From Amorphochlora amoebiformis (lineage: Eukaryota > Cercozoa > Chlorarachniophyceae): a stretch of 64,000 nt of DNA. The translations under genes and the position numbers were made by a program. The stretch is from NCBI GenBank assembly GCA_054601695.1, contig BAAHQB010000192.1, positions 248,001-312,000 of the forward strand. The letters are read 5' to 3'. The notes beneath the pieces are model-generated. The model had not been told where the DNA came from. It ran no database searches and saw only the letters and a list, made by a program, of their open reading frames with translations. Below are positions 42,400 through 63,624 of the stretch, piece by piece. Numbering within the stretch: the stretch's first letter is position 1; each line of letters starts with the position of its first letter.

Positions 42400-43120
42400 A
42401 CATATATAAGTCACCTTTTTGAGGTTTTCCAGTCGATAATTTTGAGTTGTCCATTATATCGTATACACATACATATATATTCATGTATATATATATATAT
42501 ATAAATATATATATATATTATACATATATAAGCCACCTTTTTAAGGTCTCCCAGTCGATTATTCTGAGTTCTCCCATATACCGTATATACATATATATAC
42601 ATATACATATATATATTATACATATATAAGTCACCTTTTTGAGGTCTTCCAGTCGATAATTTTGAGTTGTCCATTATATCGTATACACATACATATATAT
42701 TCATGTATGTATATATATATATATATATATATATAAATATATATATATTATACATATATAAGCCACCTTTTTAAGGTCTCCCAGTCGATTATTCTGAGTT
42801 CTCCCATATACCGTATATACATATATATACATATACATATATATATTATACATGTATAAGTCACCTTTTTGAGGTCTTCCAGTCGATAATTTTGAGTTGT
42901 CCCTTATACCGTGCTATACAATCTATAGTACCCGCGTACGCAAGGGTATCATGGAACACTGATATATATATATATATATTATATATTATTTATATATTAT
43001 ATATATACATACATAAATATATATATATATATATGTATGTTATATATGTATATATATATATATACATAACATTATTCATATTATATATATATATATACAT
43101 ACATATATATATATATATTA

Positions 43121-43167
<47 letters not shown>

Positions 43168-43252
43168 CCTGCGTACGCTAGGGTATCATTGAACACTGAT
43201 ATAGTATATATATATTATGTATATATATATATATATATATAATATATTATAC

Positions 43253-43289
<37 letters not shown>

Positions 43290-43337
43290 TATATAGATAT
43301 CTAGTTCCTGCGTACGCTAGGGTATGATGAAACACTG

Positions 43338-43379
<42 letters not shown>

Positions 43380-44062
43380 CATATATACATATATATATTC
43401 ACAAACATTTAAGTATTTAATTCCAAACCTGAAGTCTCCACAGCAGCTACGTAATCGATATCGGCAACCACAGACTCGAGAGACTTCCACATATTCTTCA
43501 CTCGGTTTGAGTACCTTTTGCGAGATTTAGGTATATTTGTATTCTATTCTTGAGTACCTTTTGCCAGATTTAGGTATATTTGTATTCTATTCTTTTTTTC
43601 GAGTACCTTTTGCGAGATTTAGGTATATATTTGTATTCTATTCTTTTTGAGTACCTTTTGCGAGATTTAGGTATATTTGTATTCTATTCTTTTTTTCGAG
43701 TTCCTTTTGCGAGATTTAGGTATATTTGTATTTTATTCTTTTCGAGTACCTTTTGCGAGATTTAGGTATATTTGTATTCTATTCTTTATGAGGGTGGAGT
43801 TACATGGCGAGATTTCATGTATGTGATTGTATGGAGAGATAGGAAGATATTTGTTTATGGATGTGTATATTTATACATGTATATGTACATATATATCTAC
43901 ATATATACATGTAAAAATGTGTATATTTATTATATATATATATATGTATGTATACATATGTATCTATATGTATACATATATGTATATATATATTATCTAT
44001 CTATCTATGTATATATACATATATTATATACTTACACATATATACTTATACACACATATATA

Positions 44063-44120
<58 letters not shown>

Positions 44121-44158
44121 TATATCTTCCCTCTCTTACAAATTTCATACATATAGAT

Positions 44159-44229
<71 letters not shown>

Positions 44230-45135
44230 CTATATCGCATATTGTACACGCAAGCTATGAAAACCGATATATACATATGCATATCCGAAATATTGCTTAC
44301 CCTGAAACATCAGGCTGGAATCGCTTTCCAGACTCGATTGGCGTTTCAATATCTGACCCAATTCCCGCCAAGTATTCTTCTATAATCGAGTGGACACGTG
44401 TGCCGTCCTCAGAATGCCTCTGTTGTGAGTTTACAAGCCCGATCAGGGTTACACTCTGACTACGGATTATTACTACGGCTAACTATTATTACGGCTAACT
44501 AGTATTAGTGCGGCTGAGTGCTATTATTACGGCTAAGCATTGTTATTTGAGTGTTAGTATTACGGCTAAGTATTATTATAAACATGAGAATTATTATTGC
44601 GGCAGAAAATTAAGAGTATTATTATTTTTTCGGGATAATTATGATTTTCTCGGGATAATTATGATTTTCTCGGGATAAGCATCATCCTTACTGCTAAGTG
44701 TAATAATATATTACCTTCATCTCATCACGGTAGCCCTGGAATCCTAAGACCTTTATCTGGTTATCAATCCAATTCTGCAAAGCCTGGGATTAATTTTTCG
44801 CATGGCATTATCGAATTGGTCAGGTTTTGGTGTTGGAGATTGTGGACTAGAATGGGAGTTATATGTGTAGTATATACGATACTATGCATATTTATATATG
44901 TGCATATATATATATATATATATAGTTATATGTATATATATATGTACATTATATATACATATATATATACATATATGTGGTGGTAACCTACTCTTTGATC
45001 AGAGTTGTGGTATCAATCAAGACAGAAGGGAATTTACTTACTGCCAAGAATTTGATTCACTTTGCTGAGTTTCAATATCAACTAAGGCAGAAATTGCCCA
45101 AAGATTGAATTATACATATATATATATATATTTAA

Positions 45136-45176
<41 letters not shown>

Positions 45177-45594
45177 TTGATATATATAAAAATGTATATA
45201 TATATATATATATTATATAGGTATATAAATAATGATAATAATAATAATTTTAATAATAATAATATTAATTCTATATTATATATCCACATATATATATATA
45301 TACATGTAAACCTTATTGTATTATATACACAAAGTATATATTTAGATACAATGAAATAGTAATAATAATAAGAACAATAATATACACACAAACACACACA
45401 CACACACAGATAATATATGTATATATATATATATATGTGTATATATACATAATTAACAATACTGAAAATAACAATATACATATATAAATATGTACACATT
45501 TGTGTAAACGTGATTTTGCGAACAAATAAAATGGATTATATGAACGCGTATCGATGGAAGTCTGCGATCGGATAAAATACATATATCTATTCAT
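39480..45594 (-). CDS. MGME1-like PD-(D/E)XK exonuclease (probable mitochondrial DNA maintenance)
   Basis: In transcript order the exons are 45594-45496, 45081-45042, 44987-44971 (tentative), 44783-44715, 44419-44301, 43514-43429, 42958-42865, 41479-41386, 40357-40286 and 39517-39480, with the tail probably near 38.3-38.4 kb. Phases agree throughout. Family blocks are [82 protein letters not shown] and AWEKWL. The acidic residue in GTID and the D-x-K of IDWKT are the expected metal-binding and catalytic residues. MGME1 proteins trim single-stranded ends during mitochondrial DNA replication. The first exon ([13 protein letters not shown]) is rich in Arg/Ser/Tyr with one acidic residue and looks like a mitochondrial presequence. 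An alternative upstream exon is at 46231-46192. Confidence 0.85.
39785..39995 (-). repeat. donor-side echoes of exon 40357-40286 (minus strand)
   Basis: Two copies of GTGGTTGTCATGTACGAGG and the sequence up to the donor region lie downstream in the transcript, at about 39845-39790 and 39978-39958 (partial). They are separated by TA from the real exon and from each other. Confidence 0.85.
40385..40735. repeat. GA-rich tract, intron
   Basis: This is a purine tract inside the nuclease gene intron. Two CAATCGAATCTTGA/CAATCAAATCTTGA blocks mark an internal duplication at about 40394-40470. Confidence 0.85.
41094..41365. repeat. 16-bp higher-order telomere-like array (CCCTAACCCTTGCTAA)n
   Basis: About fifteen units of CTAACCCTAACCCTTG, with single-base variants, end in plain CCCTAA. 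They lie in the intron upstream of exon 40357-40286. A degenerate TTAGGG-like stretch is at 40738-40840. Confidence 0.92.
41580..41690 (-). repeat. acceptor-side echo of exon 41479-41386 (minus strand)
   Basis: A copy of the exon start with its acceptor (AAATCCCAG|ACGAAGAGAC) and the codons for [12 protein letters not shown], then TA, lies upstream of the real exon in the transcript. Confidence 0.92.
42405..42810 (-). repeat. donor-side echoes of the IDWKT exon (minus strand)
   Basis: Four copies of the exon end with the donor AAAAAG|GTGACT or GTGGCT lie at about 42410-42460, 42533-42585, 42630-42680 and 42763-42815, downstream in the transcript of the real exon 42958-42865. Two versions alternate (GTCACC and GCCACC on the plus strand). 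Confidence 0.92.
43160..43345 (-). repeat. acceptor-side echoes of exon 42958-42865 (minus strand)
   Basis: Two copies of CAG|TGTTCAATGATACCCTAG and the GTACGC continuation lie at about 43165-43199 and 43303-43340, upstream of the real exon in the transcript. Confidence 0.9.
43535..43800 (-). repeat. 43-bp tandem array with splice-site core (minus strand)
   Basis: About six units of GAGTACCTTTTGCGAGATTT AGGTATATTTGTATTCTATTC (plus-strand reading) occur here. On the minus strand each unit carries CGCAAAAG|GTACTC, the acceptor of exon 43514-43429. Confidence 0.9.
44460..44690. repeat. short tandem repeats (TATTACGGCTAA)n and TTTTCTCGGGATAATTATGA x3
   Basis: Two families of short tandem units lie in the 295-nt intron between exons 44783-44715 and 44419-44301. 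They are not TA microsatellite. Confidence 0.8.
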
Positions 45595-45598
45595 GTAA

Positions 45599-45638
<40 letters not shown>

Positions 45639-45692
45639 ACACATGCATAAATCTTCATATATATATATATGCATATATATATATATATATAC

Positions 45693-45729
<37 letters not shown>

Positions 45730-45751
45730 CTGTATATATAAATATATACGT

Positions 45752-45789
<38 letters not shown>

Positions 45790-45996
45790 ATGTAACTATG
45801 CAACATATATATATATATATATATATGTATATATTATAAATTCATATACATATGTACATACATACGTAAGAGCACGTAAACATGTATGTCAGTATATATA
45901 TGTAAGTATACAATACATATATACATACATTGTATCCTCTATTGCACACATACACACACACACACACACACGTGCGCGCGTATATATATTTATTAA

Positions 45997-46042
<46 letters not shown>

Positions 46043-46044
46043 TA

Positions 46045-46115
46045 AAGGGATTACAGCATTACACGAGGTTTAAAGGTATTACAGTGTCATCTCGTCTGGA
46101 ATGTTGAAGAAATAT
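46045..46115 (-). repeat. donor-side echo of the 46192-46231 segment
   Basis: The 70-bp block from CTAAAGGGATTACAGCATTA to TTGAAGAA is repeated at about 46042-46112 and 46151-46221, with a TA tract between. Confidence 0.85.
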
Positions 46116-46191
46116 ATATATGTATATATATATATATTTATATATATATACTAAACGGATTACAGCATTACATGAGGTTTAAAGGTATTAC

Positions 46192-46231
46192 AGTGTCATC
46201 TCGTCTGGAATGTTGAAGAATCGTAGTTACG
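46192..46231 (-). CDS. possible isolated exon, minus strand
   Basis: A 40-nt piece with a good acceptor (ACCCGCAG|C), an open frame [13 protein letters not shown] and the donor ACT|GTAATA is followed downstream in the transcript by a copy of its end plus donor (46045-46115), the pattern seen at proven exons. Its outgoing phase 0 would join exon 45081-45042, so it may be an alternative or true upstream exon of the nuclease gene. Confidence 0.35.
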
Positions 46232-46294
46232 CTGCGGGTGGTTTATTACGTTACCGCATGCATGACACATGGATATATATATATATATATATTT

Positions 46295-46325
<31 letters not shown>

Positions 46326-46402
46326 GTGTACATATGTATATTTATATTTATATATTTATATATATGTATATATACATATATGTACACATATGTATATATA
46401 TG

Positions 46403-46538
<136 letters not shown>

Positions 46539-46544
46539 GCACTT

Positions 46545-46661
<117 letters not shown>

Positions 46662-46699
46662 AAGTATTTATAACTACATTTGTATATATCTGTAAATTT

Positions 46700-47120
46700 T
46701 CTTGCAACTACAATACATATACCGGGTATGTCTTATGGAGATATATACTTAAAGATACAACCTTTCGAACAACAAGAGAGCATACATACTCGCACTCTAA
46801 ATGTACACAAGAGCTTATGCCCGAGAATTCATGATCAGGAGCCACGCACTTTCCATGAAAGGAAAGGTATGCATTCAAGCACCCATACACCCTAATTGAG
46901 ACCCCTTTTTCTCACCTGGGGTAGTTCTTGCCGTCTCTTTCGTTGATATATAGCCTCGCATGGTCCAAACACTTCAGTCGTGCAACATTGAACCTTGACG
47001 TGAATCGGAGAGGAGCTCCCACGACTCCAGCCAGCCCGGAAGCCATTTTTCCAGGAGAGACAGACTCAGTCATCCGTCACAGGGGTGTCACAACAGGTGA
47101 CAACGTGACATACTAGCGTG
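46700..47120. other. unique island with open frames on both strands, not assigned
   Basis: The plus strand has IQPFEQQES... ending AAAG|GTATGC and a second open piece ending ACAG|GTGACA. The minus strand has a Cys-rich frame starting MYGCLNAYLS. Phases do not chain cleanly with neighbours on either strand, so I leave the gene and strand open. Confidence 0.4.
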
Positions 47121-47162
47121 ACGGTGACTTTGCCGAGATTCTTCTGGGCCCTCAGGCGAAAC

Positions 47163-52779
<5,617 letters not shown>

Positions 52780-52805
52780 GTATGTTTTTTTACTGGCACA
52801 ACTTC

Positions 52806-52857
<52 letters not shown>

Positions 52858-53004
52858 AGAATAATAGTAATAGCGTTATAATAATAATAGATAATAATAA
52901 TAATGATAATGATAATAATACTGATATAATAATAATAATAATATTAATAATAATGCTAACAATAGTAAAACTAAATATGCAAATATTATGTGTATATATA
53001 TACC

Positions 53005-53064
<60 letters not shown>

Positions 53065-53276
53065 TCTCTATAACTCCAAATGCTGAGGGCCTGTATAACA
53101 CGTACATTTATGCATTCCCAAGGATCAATAATCATAAGGCTCTCTATGAATGGGTTATAAATGGGTTCGTCGTAATAAGCATAGCGGTTTGCTTAACACA
53201 TAGGTGCTATGGGATAAGAGCACGAGCAAGATTCCGGAGATTGTGGGTTTAAATATGTGTATGTGAATACGTACAA

Positions 53277-53322
<46 letters not shown>

Positions 53323-53487
53323 GTAAATGTAATATACATGTATATTATATATATGTATGTATATATAGAATTATATGATGTATCATATATGTACATGTAT
53401 ATTATATATATGTATGTATATATAGAATTATATGATGTATCATATATGTACATATATATGTACATATTTTATGCAAATATATATATA

Positions 53488-53538
<51 letters not shown>

Positions 53539-53781
53539 CTTACAATGCATATGCATACATACATGCACATACATGCATACACACGTATTTTAATACTAAC
53601 ATATGATTATATGTGTATATGATATATAAACATATACATATATATATATATATATGTATAGATATAGATATAACTATATCCATGTCATTATATTTCCCGC
53701 CTCAAACTGCGCGTGCGCGAGAGGATACTTTTAAACGTAAAGCAACGAAAAAATTGAAAAAAAAAAAAAAAGGTGAACAAG

Positions 53782-56247
<2,466 letters not shown>

Positions 56248-56260
56248 TATGAACATAAAG

Positions 56261-56291
<31 letters not shown>

Positions 56292-56299
56292 CATACACA

Positions 56300-56401
<102 letters not shown>

Positions 56402-56694
56402 ATATATGCGTATAGGTAGACACAAACACATACCCATATATATATATGTGTATATTTATACATAATACACATACACTTGTTTATATATATATATATATAC
56501 ATATATGTATATATAAATATATTATATATATATATACATATGTATATATATATTTAAATATATATGTATATATAATATGTACGTACATATATACATATCT
56601 CCAGCGGCTTTACATACATCAATAAACATCTAAATACATTCACAAACAAAATATTAATCCCTCAAAGTCTCTAAAAATAATCACTGCCCATCAG

Positions 56695-56870
56695 GTACAA
56701 ACTCATCCCAAGCTCTCAGAAGCCTCAGTAACAACTAACCCGGAATCCACCGGAATTTTCGCGGAATCCTCGGGAATCCCCCGGGAATCCCCCGGGAATC
56801 CCCAATCCCTTCCCCCTTTTTATGACTCTTCATCAACTCGTTTAATCTTCTTATCCAATCGCTCTCTGTT
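56695..56870 (+). CDS. possible exon, Pro/Ser-rich
   Basis: After ATCAG the frame starting GTACAAACT is open (VQTHPKLSEASVTTNPES and onward) through a CCCGGGAATCC tandem repeat at about 56765-56812. No donor was found, so this may be 5' sequence of the next gene or not coding. Confidence 0.25.
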
Positions 56871-56994
56871 CCTGTCTCTCAATTTCTCTCTCTCCCTCTC
56901 TGCCCATCTCTCTGTGTGTCTCACTCTCTCAAATCATCACACACTCTCTCGCTCTCTTCTGATTTCTCTAACGCTACCAATCTGTAGGGAAAGG

Positions 56995-57056
56995 CAAGCC
57001 TTAGCCACGAGACTCAATCCTACCCTAACCCTAACCCTAACCCTAACCCTAACCCT
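56995..57056. repeat. short interstitial (CCCTAA)n array
   Basis: About six CCCTAA units occur in unique sequence upstream of exon 57113-57175. Single or double CCCTAA units also occur at 58463-58482 and 58631-58645. Confidence 0.85.
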
Positions 57057-57112
57057 GAGCGTGGACTCATATTTCCAAGTGAATAGTAATGATAAGCCTA
57101 ATCTGTAAACAG

Positions 57113-57204
57113 ATTGGGCTTTACGGACGGCGTGTGGGTTCGTCTCCGCATTCACTATCTCAGAAAGCCGCCCACGTACTTACACCTTGAATCTGGATTT
57201 TTTT

Positions 57205-57235
<31 letters not shown>

Positions 57236-57804
57236 GGGAGAAGAAGGGGAGAGAGGAGAGAAATTGAGATAGGGAAAGGGGAGAAAAGAGAGCGAGGATG
57301 GGAGAGAGCGAGAGAAGAGAGAGAGTGAAAGGGAGAGAGAGAGATAGAAAGAGAGAGAGAGAGAAAGAGAGAGGGAGAGAAAGAGAGAGACAGAGAGAAA
57401 AGAGAGAGAGAGAGAGAAAGAGAGAAAGAGAGAGATGGAGAGAAAAAGAGAGAAAGAGAGAGATGGAGAGAAAGAGAGAGATGGAGAGAAAAAGAGAGAA
57501 AGAGAGAAAGAAAGAGAGAGAGAGATAGAGAGAAAGGAGAGAAAGAGAGAGATAGAGAGAAAAAGAGAGAAAAAGAGAGATAGAGAGAAAAAGAGAGAAA
57601 GAGAAAGCATAAGATTAACCTGAAGTGCAGAATGCAATGCTGAGAGTAATGGATTTAGGAACATATGCTGTATATGCATGGATAGTTGGCGGACTGACAA
57701 GAAAGGGTATTGGTATAAGTTTTATGTGTGCGTATTCCGTATGTACGTGTACGTGTGCTTGTGTATGTAAAACGTATATATTATGTATGTATGTATGTAT
57801 GTAT

Positions 57805-57877
<73 letters not shown>

Positions 57878-58015
57878 ATATATATATATGTCATACATCA
57901 TATATATATAAAAATATTGAATAGATAAGTATATGTGTATATATATTTATAATATATATATATATATATATATATTATATGACAATGATATATCACATAT
58001 AATTTTTGTATAAAT

Positions 58016-58053
<38 letters not shown>

Positions 58054-58187
58054 TTATATATCCATATATATACATATATTAATATATATATATTTATATA
58101 TGTAATATATATTATATGTATATATAATATATTTTTTATATGTCTATATTTACGTGGTATAATTTAGATATATTATCATACATACAA

Positions 58188-58264
<77 letters not shown>

Positions 58265-58424
58265 CATACATAGATATATCTTGTATTTCTCGAGCATAAC
58301 CACACATATTGGTCTTACATACCCACATATACAACCAGATATGTCTGCCCAAAAGCTCCATCCCACTCACAGTGTCCCTCCTGCTTCCGAAACTTCATCA
58401 AACACTGCTGCCAAAAGTACATAA
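57113..58424 (+). CDS. small protein, C-terminal three exons, unrecognised
   Basis: The exons are 57113-57175, 57631-57706 and 58339-58424, phases 0 and 1, ending in TAA. Exon 2 encodes VMDLGTYAVYAWIVGGL, a candidate membrane helix flanked by basic residues. The last exon encodes a Ser/Thr/Ala-rich tail ending AAKST. The N terminus was not found. The first intron holds poly(T)/poly(G) and (GA)n and the second holds (TA)n. A mitochondrial inner-membrane subunit would fit the pattern, but I have no motif to prove it. Confidence 0.45.
57197..57605. repeat. poly(T)-poly(G) junction followed by GA-rich tract
   Basis: About 18 T pass directly into about 23 G at 57197-57239, then (GA)n runs to 57605 in the intron after exon 57113-57175. 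Confidence 0.92.
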
Positions 58425-58514
58425 GCTTACTTATAGGCTCAGATTTTACGTTACTAGACTTCGCCCAAACCCTGACCCTAACCCAAAATAATAACCCAAA
58501 TTCCTATATATATA

Positions 58515-58567
<53 letters not shown>

Positions 58568-58655
58568 CATACATAAATACATCTATAAAAAATTATCATA
58601 CTGATAGGCGTCCAGATATTGTTTTACCATATAACCCTAACCCTAATATCGATAG

Positions 58656-58921
58656 TTATATGATGGGAAAGATACCCGCTAGCTGCCCCATTTGCAAGGT
58701 GTATATACTGTTTCTTTTAAGCTATGTTATGACCTTGACTAGTCTCTGATGTGAGGGTGATTTTTGGGCGATTTTACAGGAACTGATGCCAGAGAATACT
58801 ATACGATCTCTGCTGCCGAAAAAATATTGGAAAAAGTGAGTTTTTGATATTTTTGGGGAGTTTTGATGTCTTAGAAAACTGCGTGTGTGTGCGTAAGTGC
58901 GGGATGTGAGATTATGTACAC

Positions 58922-58973
<52 letters not shown>

Positions 58974-59055
58974 ATATAAATTAAATAGCTTCCTTTACAC
59001 ATTTACAGATATGTTCTGGCATCAATCTCTGCGGGTTTGAACGATCGGTAGAATA

Positions 59056-59129
<74 letters not shown>

Positions 59130-59192
59130 TATATATGTATATATATATTTATTTATGTATATATATTACATGTAATTACATATGCGCACCTG

Positions 59193-59238
<46 letters not shown>

Positions 59239-59311
59239 GATATATATATATATATATATATTATTGATATATTCGTGTACATGTAATACATAAAACACAA
59301 TATGTACATGT

Positions 59312-59345
<34 letters not shown>

Positions 59346-59424
59346 CTATATATATTATTTATATTATATATACAAATACGCAAACACACACACACACACA
59401 CACACGCACATACATACACACACT

Positions 59425-59480
<56 letters not shown>

Positions 59481-59500
59481 TATATATATATATATATATT

Positions 59501-59552
<52 letters not shown>

Positions 59553-59606
59553 ATAAACCTATACCTTGTAAGGGCATTCGCAGATTCCGTACCGTTCACG
59601 TGCCAG
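58656..59606 (+). CDS. RING-like (C-P-I-C) exons, probable ubiquitin-ligase-type domain
   Basis: The exons are 58656-58698, 58780-58835, 59009-59047 and 59584-59606, phases 0, 2 and 2. They encode [13 protein letters not shown], then [19 protein letters not shown] and [15 protein letters not shown]-x-C-x-x-x-[LI] followed by xxxIxxLLxxxxxxKY is the arrangement seen in RING/IBR proteins, but only one cysteine pair is visible, so the call is tentative. The 5' end and the later zinc ligands are not resolved. Exon 60121-60240 (VCNGYHEFFPADFQQTAKTL) may belong to this gene if the donor in the last exon is moved to ACC|GTTCAC. Confidence 0.45.
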
Positions 59607-59639
59607 GTGATACACAGACACACACACACATATATATAA

Positions 59640-59725
<86 letters not shown>

Positions 59726-59797
59726 ATATGCGAACACACCTATAATATATATATATAACATAGACGAACATATATATATATGTACATACATACATAT

Positions 59798-59840
<43 letters not shown>

Positions 59841-60031
59841 GTATAACACAGACGAATATATGTGTATGTATATATATATGTATGTGTATATATATATATA
59901 TATATTTGTATGTATATATATTTTATAAATGAGATATATGATAAATGTTACATATTCATTACATTATACAAATATAGATCGTCATAACGTGCAAATACAC
60001 AACACACACATATGTATACATATAAATATTT

Positions 60032-60092
<61 letters not shown>

Positions 60093-60281
60093 CACGTATA
60101 AAATATACTTATATATCTAGGTTTGCAACGGTTACCATGAGTTTTTCCCAGCAGACTTCCAGCAGACAGCCAAAACTCTCTTCAAGGCACAACATACATA
60201 TATGTTAATCATAATGAAAAGTGAATTAAATTACACACACGTGTATATGTATACATACACACATATAGACTTATAGGTTAG

Positions 60282-60328
<47 letters not shown>

Positions 60329-60395
60329 CATATATGTATGTGTATATACATATAAACACATATATAGATGTATGCACACAATATATACATACATA

Positions 60396-60435
<40 letters not shown>

Positions 60436-60604
60436 GTATACATACATTATAAACACACATACACAAACCATACGTATAAACATATCCATAAATCTTTCAT
60501 CAGCAACTCGTTCTTATATCAAAAACAGTACTCAAATACACACATACACTCCAAACTCGCGCATTTACAACCCTAACTGACGTAGACTCTATTCTGATAT
60601 CTAG

Positions 60605-60771
60605 GCCTTGATCCATGAGAGAGCAACTGCGCTTCTTGACCTGTTCGACCGCAGGAAACAGCGATTTTGGTTAGGGTTGGGGTTTGGGTTGAGTTTGGGT
60701 GTAAATAGAAGAATTAGGGTTTTGGTAAATGTTTGCACGGATATAGAGATATGTATAGATATATGTGTATA

Positions 60772-60811
<40 letters not shown>

Positions 60812-60837
60812 GAATTGTATAATAAATATATATATAT

Positions 60838-60886
<49 letters not shown>

Positions 60887-60890
60887 ATAT

Positions 60891-60967
<77 letters not shown>

Positions 60968-61199
60968 GTATATATACGTATGGAAATGTGGCATACACAC
61001 AGACGCACACACACACACACATATATATATATTTATATATGTATATGTATGTGTATATACATATATATGTATATATCTACATATATATATTATATATATA
61101 TATATATATTATATATATATATATGTATATATAAAGGAATGCATATGCGAGGGAGCAAATGCGAAACGCTGCGGTTCGTTCAATTCTACACCACACTAT

Positions 61200-61252
<53 letters not shown>

Positions 61253-61308
61253 TATACATATATGAATAAACGGATATGTTATGATGTTTATATATATATA
61301 TATATATG

Positions 61309-61344
<36 letters not shown>

Positions 61345-61395
61345 ACATATTTGAATCATACATTTGGTGCATTCCTTTACACATGTAGATACATA

Positions 61396-61447
<52 letters not shown>

Positions 61448-61728
61448 TTGCATGTATTCATATTACAAATATTCAATATATTTATGTTTTCAATGTAACA
61501 TAAAGTAATTCAATATATAAAATATGTAGTTAGATACGCGCAACAGGCACACATATATATACATATATATATGTATATATATATGTATATTATATATATA
61601 TACATACATATATATATATACATATATACATATATACATACATATATATAACCTAATATATACCTCAGGAGCACAAACTGGAAAAAGCCCTAAAACGCCG
61701 CAAAATTAGAGCAAAGGCAATTCCCTAA
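60605..61728 (+). CDS. helical, basic coding exons (unrecognised)
   Basis: The exons are 60605-60669, 61137-61173 and 61669-61728, phases 2 and 0. They encode [32 protein letters not shown] and [19 protein letters not shown] before a TAA. The content is strongly helical and basic, as in a coiled coil or nuclear protein. The first intron starts GTTAGGGTTGG, which is telomere-like. If AAAG|GCAATT acts as a GC-AG donor, the frame would instead continue in phase into the Cys-rich exon at 61874, making one longer gene. Confidence 0.5.
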
Positions 61729-61873
61729 CCCAAACCCCCAATTCGAATATATCACCAAAATCCATCCAAATATATAAAATGATGTAAAAAATACACACAG
61801 ATGTAACTCTCTACGGATACATAATATATTCAAATTTCACATCATCTACAACCCATCCCAACTGTCACCCCAG

Positions 61874-62111
61874 CTGCTCGCCGAGAGAGAAGGACCCTTA
61901 TTGGCTTTGAGATACGCGGAGAATCTCGAGAAGTCTCCAGCAGTCTTCTGTGGACGTTGTCTGAGGTATGGCTACCCCTGCGACATGCATATCCAGGTGG
62001 GTTGGTAATCAAGGAGATGGGTTCGGATTAGACTTGTAGGTTTGAGGATATTTTCTGTGGGTTTATGTTTATAGATCATATATATACATTATGCATGCGT
62101 ATGTATGTATG

Positions 62112-62190
<79 letters not shown>

Positions 62191-62593
62191 TATGCATATA
62201 ATATGCATATATATATATATATATATATACAATGTTATACAAATATATATATATATGTATATGTATTCAGAAACATATATACATATGTACGTATGCATAC
62301 ATGCTCCGATATCCAAGCAATTGCTAATATGCTCTTAAGTCTCCGTTTTTAAAGATTTAATATCTTTCGTTTGTGGTTTTTGGTACATGTATGTATATTA
62401 TATCTATATATTTTTAATATAATCTTATATATATATATATATCTATCTATCTATATATATATGTATATGTGTATGTATTTATATACACACAGACACACGC
62501 ACATATATATATATATATATACATATGTATATATACTATTTATAATCATATCCGACGCATAAGTAGAGCCTCAAATCATACGCACGTTATGTG

Positions 62594-62628
<35 letters not shown>

Positions 62629-62715
62629 GTAAATATATATATTATTTATCTGTACATATTTTATATGTATATGTTATACATACATATACACACATATACA
62701 CAAATATATACATAC

Positions 62716-62768
<53 letters not shown>

Positions 62769-62936
62769 TGTGTTTCATTGGGTAGGTATGTCACTCGGGT
62801 GTACTAGTCCAAAGCGAGCAATGCGTCATATGCCACCGGTATACGTGTATATTCATACACACATGAACATGCACATATATAAATTTATATACATATATCA
62901 TATATAATATGTATAAAAAATATATATACATATATA

Positions 62937-62976
<40 letters not shown>

Positions 62977-63300
62977 CTTGTACTGAGATGTACTGAGTTG
63001 AAACGAACAATGCTTGATTTATTTATACATATATATGTATATATATACATATATTAAAACCCTTCCAGTATTCCCTCGTTCTCCTGCTGCAGCACGTGTC
63101 CTCTGCACTCCTCCAAGTGTACTAAAACACATGTACCTGTTCCTTATTCGAAAATTCTGGAAGACCTCCAGAAATCTCCAAGAGTTTTGGAATTTTCTGT
63201 CCACCGGTCAGACTTGCAAGCCACATTGGGTTATCCGGAAGGAGCAGGTACTAGGAACATATTATATGTATTGTATGTATATGTATGCACATGCAGAGGT

Positions 63301-63385
<85 letters not shown>

Positions 63386-63405
63386 ATATAAATTTATTTA
63401 TACCA

Positions 63406-63449
<44 letters not shown>

Positions 63450-63579
63450 GTACATATGTATGTATGTAAATTTATATTTATGCATTTCAAAACATGATTG
63501 TGTTTATGTAGAAATGTACTTATAAATCTGTTATAATATATGTAAAATACACACACACATATATATATATATATATACC

Positions 63580-63624
<45 letters not shown>

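Noticed and set aside
53150-53250. Possible tRNA-like sequence near GGTTCGTCG and GGGTTTAAAT
   Set aside because: No acceptor stem, D-arm or anticodon arm could be paired, and the B-box match is poor.
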